Below the pieces are notes generated by a model. The model did not search any database. It was given only the letters and a program-made list of their open reading frames with translations, and was not told the DNA's origin. A stretch of DNA of 28,439 nucleotides, taken from Anaeromyces robustus (Eukaryota > Neocallimastigomycota > Neocallimastigomycetes > Neocallimastigales > Neocallimastigaceae). Of the stretch, positions 19,438 to 28,439 are shown one piece after another (position 1 is the stretch's first letter; every line of letters begins with the position of its first letter). The stretch lies in contig MCFG01000165.1 in NCBI GenBank assembly GCA_002104895.1, positions 110,001 through 138,439 of the forward strand, written 5' to 3'. Both the position numbers and the translations under genes were made by a program.

Positions 19438-20160
19438 GCACACAATTGTACGTCACTTTTATTGAATTTAAATATTAAAATACATGAATCATAAAAAACA
19501 CATTCTGAAAAAAAATGATACTAAAAAATACAAAAACCAGTAATATATTATAAATAATAATAAATAATACTGGAGGGAAAAAAATAGTATAATAATATTT
19601 AAAAACAATAAATCCATACAAGCCCTTAATTCTAAATATAGAATTAAAGTAAAATTGATCTATCCTATTCCACTAGGGTCGGAAATAGGATCGGCATTTG
19701 CCCTACTAGGCTGTCCTACTGTGTTATCAGCATTGACGTTCCTGGAGAGGTTGGTTTTAAATTTAATGAACAATATATGTTGTCTTTTACAGACAACAAG
19801 CATGATATCATTCAATAGAGCCGCAGATCGCAACGAGAATGGGGATTTTGAATAAGTACCAGATTCAGTCTGACACTTAAACAAACATTCCCATTCCTTT
19901 TTATATGGACTATTGTTAATTCTATCACTAAAACCATAATCCCTTCCACCAATTAAAAAAATATAAATATTATACCTATTAACTATTTTTTTATTACCTA
20001 ATATATCTATATTACTAATACTATTAATCCTCATATTATTACTACTTTTATAACCCTTAACAATATTATTAATTCTATTATCTACACTAGGGTTATTACT
20101 GGTCCTAACTAAACTATTAGTATAAAAACCTTTTAACTTCATTAAATATATTTTAAAACC
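19394..20160 (-). mobile_element. Putative retroposed transcript or short retroelement with genomic A tail
   Basis: Read on the minus strand, a block of visibly higher G+C ends in an AATAAA hexamer (19463-19458), then 23 nt, then exactly 41 A residues (19434-19394). That is the layout of a polyadenylated RNA copied into DNA. Two hairpins precede the tail: a 9-bp stem at 19626-19647 and a 7-bp stem at 19779-19797. The 5' limit is unclear and no matching target-site duplication to the flank next to the tail was found by eye. Alternative: a native gene's 3' end beside an unrelated T run. Confidence 0.4.
19660..20142 (-). CDS. Orphan 160-codon ORF inside the putative retroposed block
   Basis: Begins ATGAAGTTAAAAGG and ends at TAG. 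The product is not recognised. The N-terminal 70 residues are Asn/Ser/Ile-rich; the C-terminal half (from about IYIFLIGGRDYGF) is of mixed composition with a KKEWECLFKCQ segment, two hydrophobic stretches and a polar NADNTVGQPSRANADP tail. Codon use differs from neighbouring genes: AGG, AGT, CCC and CCT are frequent. No intron signals are evident. It may be part of a retroelement or a non-coding transcript with a chance frame; an overlapping forward frame (19655-19855) in the same G+C-rich stretch shows how weak ORF length is as evidence here. Confidence 0.3.
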   Translation of the reverse strand: MKLKGFYTNSLVRTSNNPSVDNRINNIVKGYKSSNNMRINSISNIDILGNKKIVNRYNIYIFLIGGRDYGFSDRINNSPYKKEWECLFKCQTESGTYSKSPFSLRSAALLNDIMLVVCKRQHILFIKFKTNLSRNVNADNTVGQPSRANADPISDPSGIG

Positions 20161-20323
20161 AATTTCTTTGTATTTTAAAAATAAGTTAAAAATAAAAATA
20201 ATTGATAAATATTTGTTTATTTCTTTTAAAAAATATAATTATGTATTATTTAATAAGATATTTTATCAATATGTAACATTAACGGTAAAAGAAGGTAAAA
20301 AGTTTATATTAAAAAATTTATAG

Positions 20324-20404
20324 GAATCATTTACAGTAAAGTTGTTATATTTTCAACGTTTGATGCTTTCAATTAAAAATGTTTTAGTACAAAGTGAACA
20401 ATAT
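20324..20404 (+). other. Isolated exon-like segment
   Basis: An 81-nt segment, open in phase 0 (27 codons), is bounded by TTATAG on its left and a consensus donor GTAAGT on its right. Its composition is like coding sequence (LLYFQRLMLSIKNVL core) and unlike the flanks. No partner exons were found on either side, so it may be a gene relic or chance. Confidence 0.2.
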
Positions 20405-20760
20405 GTAAGTTTTATGAGATGATATTCACCAAACTACTTGACAAATAAACTTAAGAAGTGAATGAGATCTTGAATAAAAACAAAAGTAATACTATATTAG
20501 TATATCTATTTTATTATAATATAAAAAAACACATAATGAAATCATTGAAACACAAATTTATTAAATTAAAAGTTTATTGATTAATTTTTAAAAAGAATTT
20601 TGAACAGTAAAAAGATAATTTAAATTTAATCGTACTTATTTTATTTATATTAACAATAAAAATACAAATATTATGAATTTATAATTACATAATTATATAA
20701 ATATATATATATATATATTTTTAATTTTTTATGTTTTTGATATTTTTTGATCATTGAATT

Positions 20761-21195
20761 AAATGATTTATCAATGCATTTTTTTTTTTTTGTTAATTTT
20801 TTTTTTTTTTTTAATTTTTTTTTTTAATTTTTTTTTTTTTTTGCTTTTTATTTTATTTTATTATTATTATTATTATATTATTTTTTTTTATATTTTTTTT
20901 TATTTTTTTTTTTTTTTTATTTTTTTATTTTTTAATTTTTTTTATTTTTATTTTTTTTAATCTTCTTTTATTTTTTTTTATTTTTTTATTTTTTTTTACT
21001 TTTTTTTTTTACTTTTTTTTTTTTTAAATTTTATTTTATTTTATTTTAATATATATATATATTTTGATTTATATATATACATATATATATTGCCACTTTT
21101 TTATTATTTTTTCTTCTGTTTTTGTTTTTATGTATTTTTATAGTATAATATTCATGTATGATAATATTTATGAATTTTTCTTTTTCTTTTTTTCT

Positions 21196-21226
<31 letters not shown>

Positions 21227-21260
21227 ATTTTTTATTTTTTTTTTTTATTTTTTATAATTA
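20761..21260. repeat. T-rich low-complexity tracts
   Basis: Dense T runs with interspersed A/C occupy about 20778-21055 and 21178-21255. The poly-Phe forward frames across them are artefacts. No gene is seen between 20410 and 21942; the part from about 21260 is ordinary A/T-rich sequence likely including the 3' UTR of the cyclase-like gene. Confidence 0.75.
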
Positions 21261-21942
21261 ATACTAGTTAATTTTGATTAAATATTAATATATATAAAAA
21301 GTATTATTAACAAAACCTTTTTAAATATTAATTGCTGATTTCAATGATTTAATGAAACTCATTTTACTATTTATATTTACTAAAAATATATTAATACAAT
21401 CTATATTTAATATATAAAATAGTTAAAAAAATATATAATATTCTATATTTAAAAATGTATAAGTAATTTACTTAATATAATAAAAAATATTTTTAAAAAT
21501 ACAATTATTAATAATTTCACATTTAAATTATAAAATTTTACGTTATTATATATTATATATATTTTGTAAAGTGTAAATAGTTTTGAATTTCATTAACATT
21601 GGACATAATTAATTGATATATATTTTTGTCTATTAAAATTTTTTCTTATATTATTTAAATAATATTTCTGAATAATAATATTTTCTAAATATGCTTTATT
21701 ATTGATGTAATTTGATATTATATTTATATTTATTTATATATTTTTTAAATCTTTTTTTTTTTTTTTTTTTTTTTTTTATTTTTTTTATTTTCAATGTTAA
21801 TTTAATATTAATAATAATTTTCCTTTTAACCTTTTTTTTTTTTTTTGTTGTTGTTGTTGATAATTATATTTTAATTTTTTAAATATAAAAATGGGTTCAG
21901 TAGTGAATAATATGGAAATAATAATAAAAAGCTTTTTTAATA

Positions 21943-24900
21943 TTATTGAATAGTAACAACTCTTGCTCCATTTGGTTTTGAACGCATTCTTGATGCAGGT
22001 GCATTTGGTTCCAGTCCATTTCTTCCAGGCATACCTGAGTGAATGTTTTCGGTTCGAATAGAACTCTTGATATCCATTGATTGTAATACTTGACTTTGTA
22101 TAGATTGGTTACTTGGTCTACCATTACGAGTTTTCTTTGGTTTATTTTCTTTTCTTTTAAGTAATCTTTGATACACCCGATTTCGTAATTCTTGATCTAT
22201 ATATAGTGGTTTCTTGTAATCTTCTGGTTTTATTCTATCTGATGAGAATAAATCATATTGGTATATAGTTTTGGTAACAGTTTCAATACTTTTAAGCATT
22301 CTTTCACGCTCTTCGTCATCCGGGGTATATTGAGCAATTTTGGTATAAAGGACAGCATTATAATATGGAGTTCTTAATTTTGGAGAAGAACTTTCATCAA
22401 TTAATCCTGAACGCCATTCAGCTAAAGCATTATTGACATTACCATTTATAAGATGATAAAGACCTCTACATAAGGCAAGCATTGGTAAAGCAATAATATA
22501 TGAATTAAAGAATCTTTCTAAATCATGAGTAAGGGTGAACAAAATACCTAAACAAATTATACAATGTTCAGTTTCTGATTCAAAAATACCTTGATCATAA
22601 GCTAAATATAGGATATTAATGAAGTGAGGTAAACTAACTAATGTACCCCAACTTGCATGACTTAATCTATCAAGAAGACGTACTACACGAGCTAGGGAAT
22701 TCCAAGTATCTTCTAGTATTTCTATATTAAATCTAAAGTAGACTTCACATATTAAACCGTAAAATATAAGTTGTACACTAAAGTTACCAGTATTAGGACT
22801 TTGACCTAATGAATAAATCTTTTTAATTAATGATAAAATTACATTCATTTCTTCTTCTTCATTAGAGGAAGTATAATTAAATAATATTAGGGAAAGAGCT
22901 AAACATTGCGTTTTCCAAAGTTTTCTTTTATTAAACATATCTACTGCTGTTTTCATACTTCTTTCAATATAACCACCATGGAATTCTGTAAATGATTTTA
23001 AGACCCAGGCTTTATCACCAAGATACATTTCACCTAAATCTCCTGACATTTTTATAAGTGTTTCCCAATGATAAAAGGCTCTTTGCCAATCACCTAACGC
23101 AAAGTAAGCTTGAGCTAAACAATCATAAGCATATAGATGATATGAAGTGATGGGATTATAATGTTCAGCTAAAATTTCTTCAGCTTTTTGTAATGCCTTC
23201 ATACTAACTTGAGTTTCATTAACATTATTAATATTTGTGACTATATCTAATCCATACATTGATAAGATTTGAGCATAATTAGGATCCGGTTCTAAATATG
23301 ATGACCATTTAATAGCCATTTTAATAGCCATTCTAAATTGAGTAAGTTTATGTAAAGTATTGTATGTTTCACAAAGAACAAGAAGATATCTTCTATTGAT
23401 CATGGCATGACGTTTAGTTTTTTCTGATTTACTTTCAGTTGTACTGAAGTTTCTTTTACAAATTAAATAATGATTGAAATTAATTTTCTTTTCAGCCCAC
23501 CATGTTTGAAGTTTCTTTTCAGGTAAACGAATATTAATTAATAAAAGAGCTACTACAATATGATTTTCAGCTTCATGATATTTTAATAATGAAAGATAAG
23601 CTTCAGCGATTTGACAATGCCATTCACTAATTCTCCAATTACTAATAGTGAATGGGAAAGTATATTGATCTGTTTCATACATTCTTAAAAGCATTCTGTA
23701 GTATTTTAAAGTTTCTGTCATAGATTTAATCTTATAGAAGTATTGACAAACCATTTCAAGATACTTTTTAGTATTAACTTTATCATTAGTATGAGAATAG
23801 TGTTCGTAAATAGTTGATAATAATTCTTGGTTCTTTTGTGTATCTTCTTCATATAGGTGTTCATAATGCTTAGCATAAAACATATGAATTTCTTCTCTTA
23901 CTTGATTTGTCATCATTTTATAAATAGCTTGTTGAACCATATCACTAACAAAAGAAAATACTGATTCTTGATAATTATCTTTTTCTTCAACTACAAGTTT
24001 TAAGAAACTATATTTATCATATTCAGTAAAGATTGTTTCCATATTAACTTCACCATCATCTTCATTAATGTTTAAGTACGGGAATTTTTCTTCAGAATAA
24101 TAGTCTTGAGTAACAATATATCTTTTTACATCCGAGAGCTTGAACTGAGCTAATACTGTTGCTACTCTTAAGAAATTTTGGAAATTAGTATCCAATTTAT
24201 CAAATTCATTAACTACAACTGTTTCGATACCACCAAATGGAATAACATTTTCAAGTTCTTGTGGATCTTCTGAATCTTGATGATATCTTAAAGATCCATC
24301 AGTTGCAAGGTAAAAGCTTGGTAATTCTAAAAGCCATGAAATCATTCTTTTTATATATGTTGGTGCACCTATTATTTATTTATTTAATTTTTTAATATTT
24401 TAAATTATTATAGGTTATAAAATATTTAAATATTTTAAATTTATTTTTTATTTATATGTTAATTATTATTTAATTTTTACCTTGAGTTCTTTCATATATA
24501 ATTTCCAAAATAGATTGGGAAACACCAGTACATTTTTGAGCAAATTTTGCTGTACAGGCATCTTTAATCATTTCACAAGCAGCATCTTCAGAAATACCAT
24601 TAAGAGTAATGATAACTGCTCTTGGCATTTTTAAGATTCCTTGGAAAATTTCTAAAGATTTTTCATTTGAAGGATAACTTGATTCAGGATAAGTAACTAA
24701 AGTGATCAAAATTTTTGCATTACATTTTAAAATACATTCAGTTAATCTCCAAGAGAAGAAATCCATAAATTGAATTTGATCAATACACAAAAGAAGAGGA
24801 ATTTTATATGATAATTTAACTAATATTCTTATTATTAAACTATTTAATTCATTAGCTTGAATTTGAGGATCTGTTTTTTCATCTTTATATTTTTCAAGTT

Positions 24901-27900
24901 CAGAATATATTATTGAAAACAATGAAATATATTCACGGCTTTCACCCATAAAGTTTAATAATATGTTTAAATCGTTCTCAATACCTGCTTTATCATCATT
25001 TAATAAATCAGTAGAATTTCTTTTTCTTTTATCATCATCAATTCCATTTTTCTTATTAATATTAGAAGCTCTTCCCTTTGTTAATTTTTTAGCTAATACA
25101 ATTATATCTTGGATAATAGATTTAAAAGTAGAATATGAAACTGTCTTTTTAGCTTTACGTGGTGCACTATACCTATATATTTTATTTTTTTTTAAATTAT
25201 TAATAAATTTTATTAATTAATTAATTAATTAATTAACTAATTTATTTATTTATTAATTTATTTAATATAAATATATTTACAAAATATTAATTCTATTAGA
25301 ATAGGCTTCATTCATCATATGTTTAGCTAATAAAGAAGTACCATGACCTTCAACACCTTCAATAATAATCAGTTGATTGTTATTAACTTCATTATAATTC
25401 TTAATAATATTATGAAGTTTTTCAATTTCTTTCTGTCTACCAATTAATTCGATATCAAGAGATTCATGTTTATTTTTATCTTTAACATCAAGTTTATTAT
25501 ATGGACTTCCAACTGGTGAATATAGTTTTATGGGTAAATCTGAAGTTTTTATTGTTATTGAACCTCTTTCTTCATATGTTATATTATCTTTAGTTAATTT
25601 ACTTGTTTCTTCATCACAAATAATTGTACCATTTCTTGCTTTCATAATAATACCATCTATATTTTTTTATTGTTTAATAAATTAATATTCATTATATCAA
25701 TATTATGTTATAATTAATAAAATTATATATTAAGAAATACTTACTTGTAATTCTGTTAAGATTACCATACTGTATATTAAATTATCATTTTTATAAAAGT
25801 TATATATTAATATCATAATTATATATATATATATTATTAAATGTAAAAAATAATTTTATAACAATTAAAACTTACTACTACATATTCAACACTTTTATCA
25901 GATCCCTATAATTATTAAAGATTATAATAATTAAAGATTATTATTTTATAATTAATATTTTATATTTTATTTAATAATAAAAATAAAAATATTAATTAAT
26001 ATTATATAACTAAAGATTATAATATATTATATATATTAATATATAATCTTATAAGTTTTTTTTTGTTTTTTTGTATTTACCATTGTACCAATCCAGCCAT
26101 CACCTGTTGAAATTGCAATTCTTATATTTTCTGTTATTCTTTTTGTGTTATTAATAATTTCAAATGCTACATCAATACCAATTTGAGCATCATTATCATG
26201 AGAATATGGTGGAAGTCCAAAATCAATAACAATAATAATACCATTTTCATCAAAATCAATATGTCGTACTATACCTTCTTGATTAATTAAACTACGATAT
26301 ATAGCATTAATGATTTCTTGAGCTAAAGAAAAATCAGATGGAGAAGATATAACTATATTAGATACTTTAACTAAAACTGTTGTAATTCTTCTCCATTCAC
26401 TAAGTTGATCTATTTTTAAATCGTGATTTATTTTATATATTACATTTTCATGAACAAAATGTTTCCATTTATCAAAAACGGATCTAGAAACTTTTGTTAA
26501 ATCTATTGACGGATTACTTTCATCATTTTCTACAGTAACATCTATACATAAATCATCCTCGGATATATATTTATCATAAAGTCTGACAATATTAACTTCA
26601 TTATTCTCAAGAATAACTGTACCCTTAATATGATCAACAATATTTAATTGAGTAACATGGACAAAACGTGAAAGTGTTTTCATAGCATTATAAGTTATTG
26701 CCAATTGTCCTAAATTTTATTACAAAATTTTATTTTAATATTAATATAATATATTATATATATTTTAATTTCTTAAATAATTTTATATTTTTAATATGTT
26801 ATTAATGTTATTATCTTAGTTATTTACCTGGTTTTGCTAAATCAAATATTTTATCCAATTTTGAAAGTGAATTTCCTATTTTTATTTTAAATTAATATAT
26901 TAGTTAATATATCTCAACAAGTATATCATTTACTTACTATATATATATAATATTTTAATATTTTTATGAATATATTGATATTTATTTTATATTATTAACC
27001 TGTAATTGAATAATTCCATTTATCAGGGGGTCCACCTAAGAATAAATGATATAGAGTACCTGAACCGATAGCAAATTTTAATAAAAAGGTTTCTTCAATT
27101 GGTTTATCATAATCAGGGATTTTTATAGGGTAATTATTTAATTCTCTAAGCATATCTAATGCACATTGACATGCTCTTAAAATACTATATGCTTTAACAT
27201 TTTCAAAATCTTCTGGTGTATCACATTCAAGTTCTTGCTGACTATCTATTGACCATATTATAATTATTTTATCTATTATTTTAAAAAGAAGAAAATTTAT
27301 TATTTATTATATGTTTATTTATCATTGTTATTATTTTAAACTTTTATTATTATATTTTGATATTCTATTATTTTTTTTTACCTGAAAAACGAACTGTATA
27401 ATTCGACCAATATTAATGTTTAATATAATATATAAAAATAATAATTTATTTAATTTTTCATATTAAAATTAATTATATAACATTTATTTTATATTATTTG
27501 TTTAATAAAAAGTATATTTGTATTTTCGGAAATTTTTAAAATGCAATTTATCTTTTTTATTTTTTTATTTTTTTTATTTAAAATTTAATATTTTATTGTT
27601 ATTACTATTATCAATATTTTAATATGAATATTGATCTTAATATCATTTATTCTTCAATATTGTTTTATATAATTATATAACTATTTATTGTCGAATTTAA
27701 TAATTAAATAATTAAATATTTATATTCAATAAATAAATATTGATATAAATATAAAAAAATTCTTTACCAATATCTCCATTATATTTTCTTATTGTTTTAC
27801 TTAATTCATCATAATATGAATTTAAAGTTTTAGAAAAAAGTTCCCAGTTGTCTTTCTCTATACTTTCTATTTCATTTTTTATATTATCATACCCTTTTAA

Positions 27901-28235
27901 TAATTATATATAATTATAATATTTAATTATTAATTATTTTGTTTTAATTTTGTTTATTTTATATATATATATATATATATACATAATATGTATATTTAAT
28001 CTTAAATACATTTTTAATAATATGTATTGTAAATGAATACATATTTTTAATACATAATATATATATTATAATTTATATTACCTGAAACTTGTATTGACAT
28101 TACCACTCCATAACATTCTATAAAATTTGGTACAAGTGAATCTTCTTTAGCATAATAAAGAAATTCACGTAAATTAACTGGTAAAAATGGTAATATTGTA
28201 TCCAGTTCTTCCTTCTGAACGTATTCATCACCCAT
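21943..28235 (-). CDS. Soluble adenylyl cyclase (ADCY10)-like protein
   Basis: Exons: 28235-28082, 27893-27768, 27393-27382, 27272-27000, 26875-26828, 26709-26081, 25905-25876, 25769-25745, 25656-25281, 25172-24481, 24368-21943. All join in frame for 1596 aa, close to the 1610-aa human protein. C1 cyclase domain is about 40-215 (IQVSGY at 48-53, DIVRFSGDKIIIIW around 98, PGQLAIT at 204-210). C2 is about 308-450 (ITTVLVKVSNI, IDFDENG, FGLPPY, ISTGDGWIGTM). A P-loop NTPase module starts with LIGRQKEIEKL near 504, with a degenerate Walker A GVEGHGTS at 533-540 and a Walker B-like LLLCIDQIQFMD near 689. From about 797 to 1540 the protein is helical and TPR-like. The tail is basic (KRKENKPKKTRNGR). 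Family role: cAMP synthesis stimulated by bicarbonate and calcium, often in cilia. Here several active-site residues are replaced, so activity is doubtful. Exons of 12, 25 and 30 nt are unusual. Confidence 0.9.
27382..27393 (-). other. 12-nt microexon of the cyclase-like gene
   Basis: ATTATACAG precedes and GTAAAA follows this 12-nt segment. Joined with its neighbours it supplies Val-Arg-Phe-Ser of the conserved GDIVRFSGD loop in C1. Skipping it keeps the frame but deletes four residues next to the metal-binding Asp98. Family alignment requires these residues, which supports the exon. Confidence 0.8.
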
Positions 28236-28352
28236 TTTTTTATAATTATATATTTAAAAAAAAAAAAAAGGAGAGAAGAAAATAGGAGAGGGAAAAAAAG
28301 ACAAAACAAAAAAAAAAAAAGAAAGAAAAAAACAAAAACAAAAAACAAAAAC

Positions 28353-28383
<31 letters not shown>

Positions 28384-28439
28384 GAAAAAAAAAAGAAAAA
28401 AAAAAGAAAAAAAGAAAAAAGAAAAAAGAAAAAAAAAAA
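28236..28439. promoter_or_regulatory. Upstream region of the cyclase-like gene, purine-rich tract
   Basis: The plus strand is almost only A and G with a few C from about 28257 to the window edge. On the gene's strand this is a C/T tract immediately 5' of the start codon. It may be part of the leader or promoter, or simple sequence that broke the assembly. No factor site is defined. Confidence 0.4.

Noticed and set aside
20763-21261. Forward poly-Phe ORFs
   Set aside because: Translations of T-rich low-complexity sequence.
28118-28354. Minus-strand Phe-rich ORF overlapping exon 1 of the cyclase-like gene
   Set aside because: Runs through the C/T-rich upstream tract in another frame and lacks any family match; the frame starting at 28235 carries the conserved sequence.

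Overview
The window is extremely A+T-rich nuclear DNA. It holds spliced genes with GT..AG introns, standard stop codons, long microsatellites ((TTTA)n, (TTA)n, homopolymers) and asparagine runs. One gene encodes radial spoke protein 3, which exists only in organisms with motile cilia or flagella; another encodes a full-length soluble-adenylyl-cyclase-like protein. Flagella plus this base composition best fit a zoospore-forming anaerobic gut fungus (Neocallimastigomycota). That assignment is inference. Dictyostelium-like amoebae are unlikely because they lack flagella, and ciliates are unlikely because TAA acts as stop.

Layout. (1) 2-2402 (+): the 3' part of a seven-exon gene for a bacterial-style GTPase with a DUF697/YcjF-like tail, cut by the window edge. 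(2) 3391-5671 (-): an eight-exon cAMP-dependent protein kinase catalytic subunit, 337 aa, all key motifs intact. (3) 5672-9283: 3.6 kb with no gene seen, mostly simple repeats, with a 264-bp pure (TTTA)n and a perfect hairpin. (4) 9284-12729 (-): seven-exon radial spoke protein 3, 652 aa, with a long acidic Glu/Gln-rich N-terminal extension. (5) 13977-15647 (-): eight-exon Yip1-domain (YIPF1/2-like) Golgi membrane protein, 272 aa. (6) 16478-18729 (+): two-exon CASP/Coy1 golgin, 714 aa, divergent from the YIPF gene across about 0.8 kb. (7) 18730-21942: repeats plus an atypical, less A+T-rich block carrying a 160-codon orphan ORF (-), an AATAAA signal and a genomic 41-nt A tail, which looks retroposed. 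(8) 21943-28235 (-): an eleven-exon ADCY10-like protein, 1596 aa, with two class III cyclase domains, a P-loop module and a long helical-repeat tail. (9) 28236-28439: a purine-rich simple tract.

How they fit together. Three genes on the same strand belong to one axonemal pathway: a cAMP-synthase-like protein, the kinase cAMP activates, and the spoke protein that anchors that kinase's regulatory subunit (RSP3 is a known AKAP). The YIPF and CASP genes lie between RSP3 and the cyclase and form a second, Golgi-themed divergent pair. The cyclase homologue departs from the consensus at several catalytic positions (Gln for the first metal Asp, Arg for the bicarbonate-site Lys, His for the C2 adenine Lys, Thr for the Walker A Lys). 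It may be a pseudo-cyclase scaffold rather than an active bicarbonate sensor. Exon boundaries were derived by hand from reading frame, splice dinucleotides and family similarity; no transcript evidence was available.
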